Below are positions 46,358 through 56,914 of a DNA stretch of 64,000 bases, one piece after another. Position numbers and translations under genes: made by a program. The stretch covers positions 2,197,501 through 2,261,500 of the forward strand of contig NZ_CP058669.1 of the NCBI RefSeq assembly GCF_014323565.1, written 5' to 3'. Each line of letters opens with the position of its first letter. Positions within the stretch are counted from its first letter, which is position 1. The notes beneath the pieces were generated by a model. The model worked only from the letters and a program-made list of their open reading frames with translations. It was not told the DNA's origin and did not search any database. The stretch comes from Hyphobacterium sp. CCMP332 (lineage in GTDB: Bacteria > Pseudomonadota > Alphaproteobacteria > Caulobacterales > Maricaulaceae).

Positions 46358-47386
46358 TTAACCCCAGAAGCCCACCTTCGCCTTGACCTCCCTGATCACC
46401 GGATCGGCCACGGCGCGAGCCCGCTCAGCCCCTCTGGTCAGGATACGATCCATTTCAGCCGGGTCGGAAATCAGCCGGGCATATTCATTGGCCACAGACG
46501 ACAGGCGTTCAACCGCCAGCTCCGCCAGTTTCGGTTTGAAAACGCCAAACCCCTGACCGCCGAATTCGGAAATGACCTTTTCCGCCGTTGACCCTTCCAG
46601 CGCGGCATAAATGCCCACCAGATTGAGCGCTTCGGGACGGTCACCCATCTCTTCGAGCGACCCCGGCAGGGGTTCAGGGTCGGTCTTCGCTTTCTTGATC
46701 TTGCGCGCAATCGTATCGGCATCATCGGACAGATTGATACGCGACAGGTCCGATGGATCGGACTTGGACATCTTCTTCGTCCCGTCCTTGAGCGACATGA
46801 TCCGCGTTCCCGCGCCCTGGATGTAAGGATCGGGCAGAGGGAAAAAGCCTTCACAATCATAGTCGCGCATGAAGCGCGCTGCGATATCTCGCGACAATTC
46901 CAGATGTTGTTTCTGGTCTTCGCCGACCGGAACATGGGTCGCCTTGTAGACCAGAATATCGGCCGCTTGCAGCACCGGATAGGTAAACAGGCCCACGCTG
47001 GCACGCTCCTTGTCCTTGCCGGCCTTGTCCTTGAACTGGGTCATGCGCTCCAGCCATCCCAGACGGGCCACGCATTGGAACACCCAGGCCAGCTCGGCAT
47101 GAGCGGTGACAGCCGACTGAGCGAAGACAGCCGATTTTTCCGGATCAACGCCGGACGCGATATAGGCAGCAGCGGCGCCGCGCACCTTGTCCGGCAACTC
47201 GGCGGCGTCGTGCGGCATGGTGATGGCGTGCAGATCCACCACGCAGTAAAAACACTCCGCGCCGCTCTCCTGCAGCTTGACCCAGTTCACCAGCGCGCCG
47301 AGATAATTACCCAGATGAAGGCCGCCTGTGGGCTGCATCCCCGAAAGAATGCGCTGCGGTCCGGAATAGGTTTGAACGTCGGTCAT
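46358..47386 (-). CDS. trpS: Tryptophanyl-tRNA synthetase
   Basis: Class I synthetase, 342 residues. HIGH-equivalent [16 protein letters not shown] and KMSKS in [11 protein letters not shown] are present. murJ is upstream in the same direction with a 39 bp gap, a conserved order. Confidence 0.96.
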   Translation of the reverse strand: MTDVQTYSGPQRILSGMQPTGGLHLGNYLGALVNWVKLQESGAECFYCVVDLHAITMPHDAAELPDKVRGAAAAYIASGVDPEKSAVFAQSAVTAHAELAWVFQCVARLGWLERMTQFKDKAGKDKERASVGLFTYPVLQAADILVYKATHVPVGEDQKQHLELSRDIAARFMRDYDCEGFFPLPDPYIQGAGTRIMSLKDGTKKMSKSDPSDLSRINLSDDADTIARKIKKAKTDPEPLPGSLEEMGDRPEALNLVGIYAALEGSTAEKVISEFGGQGFGVFKPKLAELAVERLSSVANEYARLISDPAEMDRILTRGAERARAVADPVIREVKAKVGFWG

Positions 47387-47425
47387 GGCTTGAACCCGGC
47401 TGGTGTCGATGTGGACACAGGGGGT

Positions 47426-48988
47426 TTAGCCGCGGGCAAAGGCGGCACGCAACTCCGAAATCCGCAACCCGCCTGTGATCAGGCTGACCAGCAGATAAAC
47501 CAGCATCCCAACGCCCGATGCGACAACCGCCCCCATCAGCCGGGAGCCCAGAGCAAGGCCGGCAAGATCGGCCTTGTATATTTCAAGGCCCAGCATGACG
47601 CCTCCGGCAATCAGCGCGGCCAGAAGCAGCCGCGGTATCGCTGTATACAGACGGCGGTCCGGCCGGAATCCGTTCCGGCGGCCGAGGAAAAACGCCAGCA
47701 GGCCGGCATTGACCCAGCCCGCCAGTGACGTCGCGGCCGCCAGGCCAACATGGCCGCGATCCGGCGCAAACTCCCGGATCCAGAAAAACGCGGCCGCGCC
47801 AATGACGATATTCAGAAACATTGAAACCGCCGCGAATTTCATGGGGGTCGCCGTGTCTTCCCGCGCAAAGAAGCCGGGCGAGAACACCTTGATCAGGACA
47901 AAGGCTGGCAGGCCAACCGCAAACGCCTGAACCGCCAGACGTGTGGATTCCGCATTCTCGGGCGTAAAGGCCCCCCGCTGGAACAGGCCCTCCACCAGCA
48001 ATCCGGGCATGGCGATCAGGGCCGCCGTCGCAGGCAGGGTCAGCGCCATCGAGATTTCGATCGCCCGGTTTGTGGTCTCGAGGGCACCTTGCTCGTCTCC
48101 GGCACGCAACCGCCTGGACAGGCTGGGCAATAGCGCGACGCCCATGGCAATGCCGATAACACCCAGCGGCAACTGGTAAAGACGATCCGCGTAATAGAGC
48201 AGCGCCACAGCGCCATCCTGCAGTGTGGCGATCAGCTGGCTGATGACAATATTGATCTGGGTCACACCCCCCGCAATCGCCCCCGGTACGCCGAGAGCAA
48301 TCAGGCGGCGCACCTTGGGTGTCAGTTTCGGCAACCGTATTGAGAAAGTGATCCCGGACCGTCGACAGCCCCAGAAGAGCAGGCCGGCCTGAACCACGCC
48401 GGAGACCGGCACGGCGATGGTAATCCACAACCCGGTTGTCTCCGGGTCGGGTGGGGCCGCCAGAAGCACGCCGATCATGACGATATTCAACGCAATCGGT
48501 GCCGCAGCAGATACCGCAAACCGGTCATGCGCGTTCAGCGTGCCGCCCATCATGGCCGTCAGAGAGACAAGCAACAGATAGGGCATGGTGATCTGGGTAA
48601 ACAGCACGGTCATGCCAAACAGGCCCGGCTCGTCGACAAAGCCCGGCGCGATCACGCGGATGATCGGGTCCATGAAGATTTGCGCGCCGACGGTCAGCGC
48701 CGAAAGCACGACAATCATGACAGACAGCGTGTCGCGGGCAAATTGCCGGGCCTCGTCTTCGCCCTCACCCTCCAGCGTCCGGGAATAGAGCGGGATAAAG
48801 GCGGAGTTGAAGGCCCCTTCGGCAAAGAAACGCCGGAACAGATTCGGGAAGCGGAACGCGACCACAAACGCTTCTGCGACGGGGCCGGCACCCAGAGCCG
48901 CCGCCAACAGCATTTCCCGCAAGAAGCCGAGGACCCGGCTGACGGCCGTAAAGCCGCCAATTACGAAGGTCGAGCGAAGGAGGCGCAT
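47426..48988 (-). CDS. murJ: Lipid II flippase MurJ
   Basis: 520 residues with about fourteen membrane segments (MOP superfamily). The N terminus FTAVSRVLGFLREMLLAAALG, FRRFFAEGAFNSAFIPLYS and the conserved YADRLYQLPLGVIGIAMGVALLPSLSR are diagnostic. Follows glnD with a two-base gap. Confidence 0.95.
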   Translation of the reverse strand: MRLLRSTFVIGGFTAVSRVLGFLREMLLAAALGAGPVAEAFVVAFRFPNLFRRFFAEGAFNSAFIPLYSRTLEGEGEDEARQFARDTLSVMIVVLSALTVGAQIFMDPIIRVIAPGFVDEPGLFGMTVLFTQITMPYLLLVSLTAMMGGTLNAHDRFAVSAAAPIALNIVMIGVLLAAPPDPETTGLWITIAVPVSGVVQAGLLFWGCRRSGITFSIRLPKLTPKVRRLIALGVPGAIAGGVTQINIVISQLIATLQDGAVALLYYADRLYQLPLGVIGIAMGVALLPSLSRRLRAGDEQGALETTNRAIEISMALTLPATAALIAMPGLLVEGLFQRGAFTPENAESTRLAVQAFAVGLPAFVLIKVFSPGFFAREDTATPMKFAAVSMFLNIVIGAAAFFWIREFAPDRGHVGLAAATSLAGWVNAGLLAFFLGRRNGFRPDRRLYTAIPRLLLAALIAGGVMLGLEIYKADLAGLALGSRLMGAVVASGVGMLVYLLVSLITGGLRISELRAAFARG

Positions 48989-48990
48989 GA

Positions 48991-51840
48991 TCAGCGTCCG
49001 GAACTGGCCCGGGCGCGAGCGAGACCGCGGGTTCGGGCTTTTTCTTCTATACGGGCCTCTTCTTCAGTCAGGACGGTTAACAAAGCCGCTTTCACGTCTG
49101 CAATGAGCCGCTCATCGGTTAGCTTTTTGCCGTCTTTCAGAACGTAAAAGACATCCGTGGCGCGTTCGCCATAGCCATCAATTCGGGCCGATTGTAGCGC
49201 CAGCCCCGAATCCGCCAGAGCCTCCGACAAGTCGGCCAGAAGCCCAGGGCGGTCCCGTCCTGACGCCTCGATCAGCGTGGCCGTCTCGGCGGCCGTCTGG
49301 TCGATCGAGACCGACGGAATGACGGTGAAGGCGGCCGCTCGCCGGGTCAGGGGCTGGGAAGGCCGGGCCGTTACGCGTGTTTTGGAGCCTGACGCGGCCC
49401 GTCTCACACGTTCTGCCAGAGCATCCCGCGCCCGTTCCCGGTCAAAGCCATAAGGCTGCCCGGCCGCGTCCTGAACATAAAAGACATCAAAAGCCTCACC
49501 CGATGCCGTCGTCGAGACCTGGGCCCCGACAACGCTCGCACCCAGATTGGCCAGAACGGCAACAATATCGGCAAACAGCCGGTCCCGGTCCGGAGCAATC
49601 AACATGACCTCGGTCGCGGCCCGCCGCTTGTCGACCCGCGCTGCCGCAGCGACGAGATCGCCGCGCCCGCGGGCCGCGCGAACGAAAGCGGCATGCCGCA
49701 ATCGGTCCGCCTCGGAAAAGGACAGCCAGTAGGAATCATCCAGATCCGCGATCCAGCCCTGGGCAAAATGGTCGTCGACCCGTTTCAGCTTTTCGCGGAA
49801 GGCGGCCCGCGCTTCATCAGCCTGGCCCCGCAGGAGCGAGCGGATTTCAGCCTCGCCGTCGCTGGAGGTATCCCCCTCCAGCACGGTTCGGGTTGCCGCG
49901 TAAAGATCGCGGAGGAGCTGGCCCTTCCAGCCATTCCATATGCCGGGCCCGACTGATCGGATATCAATGACCGTCAACAGGGTCAGAAGGTTGAGCCGCT
50001 CCAGCGTGCCGACTTCCCGCGCAAACTCGATCACCGTCCGCGGATCGCCGATATCGCGCCTCTGCGCGGTATCGCTCATCAGCAAATGGGCACGCACCAG
50101 CCAGGCCACGAGCTCCACCTCGGCTTTGGGCAATCCCAGCCGTGTGCATGCGGCACGCGCTTGAAGCGCACCTTCCACGCACTGATCGCCCTTGCCCTTG
50201 CCGGTGTCGTGCAATAGCGCCGCCAGATGAAGCGCCCGGCGGTTCTTGATGTCGTGCACAATCCGGGTCGCGACCGGGTGATCCAGCGGATGGTCACCGG
50301 TTTCGATCTCGCGCAACAATCCGATCAGTTGCAATGTATGCTCATCCACGGTGTAGCGGTGATACATGTTGAACTGGGTACGAGCGACGATACTGCCAAA
50401 TTCCGGCAGGAATTTCCCCAGCAATCCGGCTTCGGTCATGAGCCGCAAGACCAGTTGAGGCGCAGCCGAATCCAGCAATATCGAAAAGAATACCCGCACG
50501 GCCCGCGGGTCGGAGCGGAAATCGTCGTCAATATGACGGATATTTCGGCCCACAACGGCAATCGCATCCGGGTGCAGATCGGCTCCCATTGCCGATGCCG
50601 CCCAGAACAGGCGCAACAGCAAGACCGGGTCTTTCTCGATCATTCCAGGATCGACAAAATCAAGACGGCCATCGACAAGCGCGAAGGCATCATCCACCGG
50701 TTCATCCAGCCCGTCATTCTCGGGAAGGAATCGCGCCAGCCCCCGCGGCCGCGACTTGCGGTGGTCTGCTTCCAGCTTGGCGCAAACAAGGCGTGTCAAA
50801 CTACCCACATCCATCGCCGTCAGAAAATATCGGCGCATGAAGCGCTCCACGGCGCTTTCGGCCTCGGCATCATCAAATCCCATTCGGGCCGCGATTTCCG
50901 GCTGGATATCGAAGGTCAGGCGATCATCCTTCCCCCCGACAATAGCGTGGATATGAAAGCGGATGGTCCAGAAGAAGTCCGATGCCCGCAAATATTTCTC
51001 GACATCGTTTATGGTCAGCAAACCGGAAGATACCCAGCGCTCGAACGCATCTGCGCCATAGAGAAACTGCGCCAGCCAGCGCATCAGTTGAAGATCGCGC
51101 AGCCCGCCCTTGGATTCCTTCAGATTGGGCTCGACCGTGTATCTTGAGCGGCCCGCTTTCGCGATCCGGCTGTCGCGTTCTGCCAGCTTGGCCTCGACAA
51201 AGGCCGGGCCGCTTGACTGAGCCTCGTCCCACAAGGCCTGACGCAAGGCTTCTGTCGGTGCCGGATCCCCGGCCAGATGCCGGAGCGACAAGAGCGACGT
51301 CCGCTCACCAATATTCGCATTTGCGATCTTCAGCGTCTCGCGGACAGTCCGTACAGCCCCGCCACCAATATCCAGCCCGGAATCCCACAACACATAGATG
51401 ACGCGCTCCAGAAACTCCTTTTGAGCCTTGCTGGCGCGTTCCGGTTTGATGAACAGGATATCGATGTCAGAGCTGGGCGCGAGCTCGCCTGCCCCATAGC
51501 CGCCAATAGCCAGCAGCGAGATACCCTCGGCCACCTTGCCCGCATCGGCGGCCAGCGAATCAAATGCCGCCACGAGAACGGCATTCATGACGCCGGACAG
51601 AAAACGCGCCGCCTCCAGCCCGCCGCCGGCACCATCCAGCTTCCTGAACGCGGCCTCACGGCCTGATTCGATCGCCGCCTTGATCCGGGCAATCGCCGCC
51701 AGACGGGCCGTGACGTCCTGCCAGCCCTTGTCGCTCAACGCCGCCGCCAGTTCGGCACGAAGTTTCAATCCATCAAGGGATGCCGGAAGAGCGGAAACAA
51801 GCATTGTCTGTGTTCTAGCGCGCCTCGCAGAAAGCGTCAC
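48991..51840 (-). CDS. glnD: [Protein-PII] uridylyltransferase/uridylyl-removing enzyme
   Basis: Bifunctional nitrogen sensor, 949 residues. Nucleotidyltransferase motif GGYGAGELAPSSDIDILF (about 110-130), HD phosphohydrolase (ALHLAALLHDTGKGKGD near 520), and two C-terminal ACT domains that sense glutamine. Start is GTG in a GTGA overlap with the mutS stop; an internal ATG 36 bases on is possible. Gene order mutS-glnD-murJ is typical of alphaproteobacteria. Confidence 0.95.
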   Translation of the reverse strand: MTLSARRARTQTMLVSALPASLDGLKLRAELAAALSDKGWQDVTARLAAIARIKAAIESGREAAFRKLDGAGGGLEAARFLSGVMNAVLVAAFDSLAADAGKVAEGISLLAIGGYGAGELAPSSDIDILFIKPERASKAQKEFLERVIYVLWDSGLDIGGGAVRTVRETLKIANANIGERTSLLSLRHLAGDPAPTEALRQALWDEAQSSGPAFVEAKLAERDSRIAKAGRSRYTVEPNLKESKGGLRDLQLMRWLAQFLYGADAFERWVSSGLLTINDVEKYLRASDFFWTIRFHIHAIVGGKDDRLTFDIQPEIAARMGFDDAEAESAVERFMRRYFLTAMDVGSLTRLVCAKLEADHRKSRPRGLARFLPENDGLDEPVDDAFALVDGRLDFVDPGMIEKDPVLLLRLFWAASAMGADLHPDAIAVVGRNIRHIDDDFRSDPRAVRVFFSILLDSAAPQLVLRLMTEAGLLGKFLPEFGSIVARTQFNMYHRYTVDEHTLQLIGLLREIETGDHPLDHPVATRIVHDIKNRRALHLAALLHDTGKGKGDQCVEGALQARAACTRLGLPKAEVELVAWLVRAHLLMSDTAQRRDIGDPRTVIEFAREVGTLERLNLLTLLTVIDIRSVGPGIWNGWKGQLLRDLYAATRTVLEGDTSSDGEAEIRSLLRGQADEARAAFREKLKRVDDHFAQGWIADLDDSYWLSFSEADRLRHAAFVRAARGRGDLVAAAARVDKRRAATEVMLIAPDRDRLFADIVAVLANLGASVVGAQVSTTASGEAFDVFYVQDAAGQPYGFDRERARDALAERVRRAASGSKTRVTARPSQPLTRRAAAFTVIPSVSIDQTAAETATLIEASGRDRPGLLADLSEALADSGLALQSARIDGYGERATDVFYVLKDGKKLTDERLIADVKAALLTVLTEEEARIEEKARTRGLARARASSGR

Positions 51841-54515
51841 TCACTGTCTTCGTCAGACAGGCGTTTGAGCTCATAGAGGCAGTCCAGCGCCTCTCGCGGG
51901 CTGAGCTGGTCAGGGTCAATGCGCTTCATCCTCTCTGTTACTTGCGAGGGCCGGGCAGGAACAGAAACCGGCATTGAGGAAAAGAGAGGCAGCTCGGCCA
52001 GGGCCGCTGCCGGCGCGTCTTCGCTTTCCAACCGCTCGAGAATCGTGGTGGCCCGGGCAATGGCCGCCCTTGGCAATCCCGCACGACGGGCAACCTCAAT
52101 TCCGTAGGATCGATCAGCCGGCCCTTCGGCCACCTGATGCAGAAACACCAGTTCGCCTTTCCATTCACGCGCCTTGAGGCTGAGATTGCCGGCCGCCGAC
52201 AATTCATCTGCCAGCCGTGTCATCTCGTGATAATGCGTGGCAAAGAGCGCCCGGCACGTATTGACTTCGTGCAGGTGCTCGGCGGCTGCCCAGGCAATCG
52301 ACAGGCCGTCAAAGGTCGACGTCCCCCGGCCGACCTCGTCGAGGATGACGAAGCTGCGCGGTGTCGCCTGATTGAGAATCGCCGCGGTTTCCACCATTTC
52401 GTTCATGAAGGTCGAACGGCCACGTGCCAGGTCATCCGCCGCCCCGACACGAGAAAACAGCCGGTCAGCAATGCCGATCCGCGCTTTTGTCGCCGGGACA
52501 TAAAGCCCGGCCTGCGCGAGGATGATCATCAAGGCGTTCTGACGCAGATAAGTCGATTTACCGGCCATGTTTGGTCCGGTCACCAACAACAACCGCGCGC
52601 CAGCTTTCCCGCTACCCGCCATGCGGCAGTCATTCGGTGTAAATCCGGCTTCGCCGTCCCGTTTGAGCGCAGCCTCCACAACCGGATGACGGCCACTTTC
52701 GATCTCGAACACAGGATCATCGGTTAGCGCAGGATGCGTCCAGTTGGCGCGCCGGGCCAGCTCGGCATTGGCCGTTGCAACGTCAATTTCCGCCAGCGCC
52801 CGGGCAACCGCCCGGATCGTTTCGGCATTTTCCTCTACGCGCTCTCGAAACCCGGAATAGGCTTCCAGCTCCAGCGCAAGCGCACGGCCTGCCGCCCCGG
52901 CGATTCTTGATTCCAGCTCGGCCAGTTCGGTCGTGGTAAAGCGAACCGCATTCGCCATTGTCTGCCGGTGGATAAAATCGTCATGCGCCATGAGAGGGTC
53001 GGCATTCTTCGCGCTGACCTCTACAAAATAGCCCAGAACATTGTTGTGCTTGACCTTCAGATTGGTGACGCCGGTTGTCTCGCAGTAGGTTTTTTGAAGA
53101 CCAGCGATCAGCTTTCGGGAATCGTCCCGCAGCGCTCGGGCTTCATCCAGTGCGGCGATCCAGCCCTCGGCGATAAAGCCACCATCCCGGGCATAGAGTC
53201 CGGGCTCTGCAATTAACGCAGCTTCCAGATCCGCGACCAGCGCCCGCAAACCCTCGAATCCCTGGATGTTCAGGGCATCGGCCAAAACCGTGAGGCGTTC
53301 CGGAAGATCGAGACCCGGTCCCGGCGCCAGAATGGCTGACAGGTTTTGCGCTTCGCCCAGCGTGCGCCGGAGCGCGGCGAGATCGCGCGGGCCGCCACGC
53401 GACAGGACAAGACGCGACAAAGCCCGCTCCGGATCTCCTGCGGCCTTCAGACGTTCGCGAATCGCCGCTGACTTCGGCGATTCCAGAAAGTGGGCCAGCA
53501 ACTCCAGCCGCGCATTGATTTCTGCCGCATCGGTCGAGGGCCGGCTGAGCCGCGACGACAACAGCCGCGCACCGGGCGCGGTAACGGTTTCATCAATGGC
53601 ATCCAGCAGCGACCCCTTGCGTTGACCCGCAAGCGTCCGGTCGATTTCAAGGCTGGCGCGGGTCGCGGGATCAATCAGCAAGGCACCGCCACTGCGGATC
53701 TGGCGCGGCGAGGAGAGCTTGGCGGGCGCGCCCGCCTGCGCCAGCTCCAGATAATCCAGCAACGCGCCCAGCGCCGCGGTTTCGGCTGAAGAAAAATCAC
53801 CGAACGCATCCAGGGAATCGACGGTAAACCGCTCTTTCAGGCAGCGTGCGGCGGACTTGGCATCGAATTTGGCGCGCGCCAGCGGCGTTACCCGGCCCTG
53901 ACCGATCCAGTCACTGGCGGAAATGAACATCTCTTCCGCGACCAGTAATTCGGCCGGGTTGAGCGCACCGAGCTCTGCCGCGACCTGTGCTTCCTCCACC
54001 GCGCTGACGGCAAATTCGCCTGTCGAGACCTCTGCCCAGGCAATGGCCATTCCGCCGGAGGCCGATTGGGCATAGGCCGCAATCCGGTTGGAGGCGCGCG
54101 CCTCCAGTAAGGAGTCTTCTGTCAATGTGCCGGGCGTCACAATCCGCGCAAGGCCGCGCTCAACCGTCTTGGCCCCGCGCGCCTTGGCAGAGGCCGGGTC
54201 CTCTAGCTGTTCACCGACCGCAACCTTGAAACCCGCCCGGATCAACCGGGCCAGATAGGCCTCGGCAGTGGCCGCGGGTACGCCGCACATCGGAATCGGT
54301 TCGCCCTGATGCTGCCCGCGTTGCGTCAGGGCGATATCGAGCGCTTCGGCGGCGCGCCGGGCATCGTCGAAGAACAATTCGTAGAAATCGCCCATCCTGT
54401 AAAACAGCAGGGCATCCTTCGGCGTTTCCTCCCGCAGGGTGAGGAATTGCGCCATCATTGGCGTTGCGCCATCGGTGCTGGGAAACTGGCGGTCGGAGAG
54501 CGTCGGATCAGTCAT
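51837..54515 (-). CDS. mutS: DNA mismatch repair protein MutS
   Basis: 892 residues from ATG 54515. Mismatch-binding FYE in ALLFYRMGDFYELFFDDA, connector and lever domains, ATPase Walker A TGPNMAGKSTYLRQN, and FVILDEVGRGTSTFDGLSIAWA (Walker B). The frame extends 13 residues upstream without family support. Divergent from maeB. Confidence 0.97.
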   Translation of the reverse strand: MTDPTLSDRQFPSTDGATPMMAQFLTLREETPKDALLFYRMGDFYELFFDDARRAAEALDIALTQRGQHQGEPIPMCGVPAATAEAYLARLIRAGFKVAVGEQLEDPASAKARGAKTVERGLARIVTPGTLTEDSLLEARASNRIAAYAQSASGGMAIAWAEVSTGEFAVSAVEEAQVAAELGALNPAELLVAEEMFISASDWIGQGRVTPLARAKFDAKSAARCLKERFTVDSLDAFGDFSSAETAALGALLDYLELAQAGAPAKLSSPRQIRSGGALLIDPATRASLEIDRTLAGQRKGSLLDAIDETVTAPGARLLSSRLSRPSTDAAEINARLELLAHFLESPKSAAIRERLKAAGDPERALSRLVLSRGGPRDLAALRRTLGEAQNLSAILAPGPGLDLPERLTVLADALNIQGFEGLRALVADLEAALIAEPGLYARDGGFIAEGWIAALDEARALRDDSRKLIAGLQKTYCETTGVTNLKVKHNNVLGYFVEVSAKNADPLMAHDDFIHRQTMANAVRFTTTELAELESRIAGAAGRALALELEAYSGFRERVEENAETIRAVARALAEIDVATANAELARRANWTHPALTDDPVFEIESGRHPVVEAALKRDGEAGFTPNDCRMAGSGKAGARLLLVTGPNMAGKSTYLRQNALMIILAQAGLYVPATKARIGIADRLFSRVGAADDLARGRSTFMNEMVETAAILNQATPRSFVILDEVGRGTSTFDGLSIAWAAAEHLHEVNTCRALFATHYHEMTRLADELSAAGNLSLKAREWKGELVFLHQVAEGPADRSYGIEVARRAGLPRAAIARATTILERLESEDAPAAALAELPLFSSMPVSVPARPSQVTERMKRIDPDQLSPREALDCLYELKRLSDEDSE

Positions 54516-54634
54516 GGAGCGTGCGAAATTGGCCGGGATTCGTGAGCTCTGCAAGCGGCCATGACGCTTGCGTCAGACGCGGGCGGCGTTAGGTTCGAAT
54601 CAAACCTTCCCGCGACCCGTTCAGGAACCGAGAT

Positions 54635-56914
54635 ATGTCAGACCGCACCAGCCCCGTGGATGATGAAGATGCGCTGCGATTCCATAGCCAGCCGACCAAG
54701 GGGAAGCTGGCGCTGCAGCCGACCAAGCCGATGGCCACCCAGCGCGATCTGTCTTTGGCCTATTCGCCGGGCGTGGCCGCGCCGGTCAAGGCCATCGCCG
54801 CAGATCCGGACCTGGTTTACGAATACACGTCCAAGGGCAATCTGGTCGCCATCGTATCCAATGGCACCGCGATTCTGGGCCTCGGCAATCTCGGGCCCAT
54901 GGCATCCAAACCGGTGATGGAAGGCAAGGCGGTCCTGTTCAAACGCTTCGCCGATATCGACGGCATGGATATCGAGGTCGACGAGGAGGATCCCGATCTC
55001 TTTGTGGAATGTGTAGCCCGTTTCGGAGAAACCTTCGGCGGCATCAATCTGGAAGACATCAAGGGCCCGGACTGCTTCATCATCGAACAAAAGCTCCGCG
55101 AACGCCTCGACATTCCGGTCTTTCACGATGATCAGCACGGTACGGCGATTATCGCCGCCGCCGGCATCATCAATGCCTGCGAAATCACCAAGCGCGATAT
55201 CTCGAAGCTGAAAGTCGTCGTCAATGGCGCCGGAGCAGCCGGCATTGCCGTTCTGGAACTCCTGAAGGCCATGGGTGTGAATGCCAAACATTGCATTCTC
55301 TGCGACTCCCGCGGCCCGATCTATCAGGGCCGTGAAGACGGCATGAATCAGTGGAAGGCCGCCCATGCCGCGCCAACCAAAGCGCGAACGCTCGCTGAAG
55401 CCCTCAAGGGGGCAGATTGCTTTCTGGGATTGTCCGTCGCCGGCGCGATTGACGAAGACATGGTCATGTCGATGGCGAAAAACCCCATCATTTTCGCCAT
55501 GGCCAATCCGGAGCCGGAAATCCGCCCGGAGATCGTCCGCAAGATCCGCAAGGATGCCATCATGGCCACGGGCCGCTCGGATTACCCCAACCAGGTCAAT
55601 AATGTGCTCGGCTTTCCCTACATATTCCGGGGGGCGCTCGATGTCCGGGCACGGACCATCAATGAGGAAATGAAGATTGCCTGCGCCACTGCCCTCGCCA
55701 ATCTGGCCAAGGAAGACGTGCCCGATGAAGTGGCCGCTGCCTATCACGGACACCGCCCCAGCTTTGGCAGGGACTACATCATTCCATCGCCCTTTGATCC
55801 GCGCCTGATCTCCTACATTCCGCCTTATGTTGCTCAGGCGGCCATGGATTCCGGCGTAGCCCGGCGGCCGATTGAAGACATGGCCGTTTACAAGAAATCA
55901 CTCGCCCGGCGTCTGGACCCGACCGCCGCGCTGCTGCAGCGCATTCAGGGCGCGGTCGCCGGCAAGGGAAAACGTATCGTTTTTGCCGAAGGCGAGGAGC
56001 CGTCGGTGATCCGCGCCGCCTATGCCTTCCAGATGCAGGAATTGGGCGAAGCCATTCTGGTCGGGCGCGAAGAACAGACCCGCGCCAATATGCGGCTGGT
56101 CGGCGTGCCGGAAGATGCGCTGACCATCGTCAATGCCCGCCTGTCGGAACGTAATTCCGACTATTCAGCCTTCCTCTATTCGCGGCTCCAGCGCGAAGGC
56201 TATCTGAAACGGGATGTGCAGCGCCTCGTCAACAACGACCGCAATGTCTTCTCCGCCTGCATGGTAAAGCTGGGCGATGCTGACGGCATGGTCACCGGCG
56301 TGACGCGCAATTACGATGCGGCATTGAATGATGTCGCGCGTGTGCTCGACCCGGCCGAGGGTGAGCGCGTCATCGGCATGTCCATCGTTCTGGCCAAGAA
56401 CCAGACCTTCTTCATCGCCGATACCAATGTCACCGAATTTCCCGATTCCGCCGCTCTGGCGGACATCGCCTGCGAAGCCGCAGCGGCGGCCAGACGTTTT
56501 GGCTTCGAGCCCCGCGTCGCCTTTCTCTCCTATTCGACATTCGGAAACCCGGCGGGTCAACGCTCCGAAAAGCTTCAGGCAGCGGTGCGCATACTGGACG
56601 AGCGCGGTGTGGATTTTGAATATGAAGGCGAGCTCGCTGCCGATGTCGCGCTCGACCCCGCCCACCGCCTGCTCTATCCTTTCTCGCGCCTGACGCGTGC
56701 CGCCAATGTGCTCGTAATGCCCGCCATTCACTCCGCCTCCATCGCCACACGCCTGATGGGGGCTGGTGCCGGGGCGACAGTGCTCGGGCCGATGCTTCTG
56801 GGATTTGAACGCCCGGTCCAGATCGCCCGGCTGGGCGCACCGGTGACCGAGATCACAACGCTGGCGGCGCTGGCCGCCTATGACCTCTCGGCAGAGGCCG
56901 AGGCGGCGGAATGA
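54635..56914 (+). CDS. maeB: NADP-dependent malic enzyme with C-terminal phosphotransacetylase-like domain
   Basis: 759 residues. Residues 1-430 are malic enzyme ([56 protein letters not shown]); residues about 435-755 are a PTA-like domain ([47 protein letters not shown]), which in MaeB binds acetyl-CoA as a regulator and lacks transferase activity. Decarboxylates malate to pyruvate, giving NADPH. AGGA lies before the ATG. Confidence 0.95.
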   Translation: MSDRTSPVDDEDALRFHSQPTKGKLALQPTKPMATQRDLSLAYSPGVAAPVKAIAADPDLVYEYTSKGNLVAIVSNGTAILGLGNLGPMASKPVMEGKAVLFKRFADIDGMDIEVDEEDPDLFVECVARFGETFGGINLEDIKGPDCFIIEQKLRERLDIPVFHDDQHGTAIIAAAGIINACEITKRDISKLKVVVNGAGAAGIAVLELLKAMGVNAKHCILCDSRGPIYQGREDGMNQWKAAHAAPTKARTLAEALKGADCFLGLSVAGAIDEDMVMSMAKNPIIFAMANPEPEIRPEIVRKIRKDAIMATGRSDYPNQVNNVLGFPYIFRGALDVRARTINEEMKIACATALANLAKEDVPDEVAAAYHGHRPSFGRDYIIPSPFDPRLISYIPPYVAQAAMDSGVARRPIEDMAVYKKSLARRLDPTAALLQRIQGAVAGKGKRIVFAEGEEPSVIRAAYAFQMQELGEAILVGREEQTRANMRLVGVPEDALTIVNARLSERNSDYSAFLYSRLQREGYLKRDVQRLVNNDRNVFSACMVKLGDADGMVTGVTRNYDAALNDVARVLDPAEGERVIGMSIVLAKNQTFFIADTNVTEFPDSAALADIACEAAAAARRFGFEPRVAFLSYSTFGNPAGQRSEKLQAAVRILDERGVDFEYEGELAADVALDPAHRLLYPFSRLTRAANVLVMPAIHSASIATRLMGAGAGATVLGPMLLGFERPVQIARLGAPVTEITTLAALAAYDLSAEAEAAE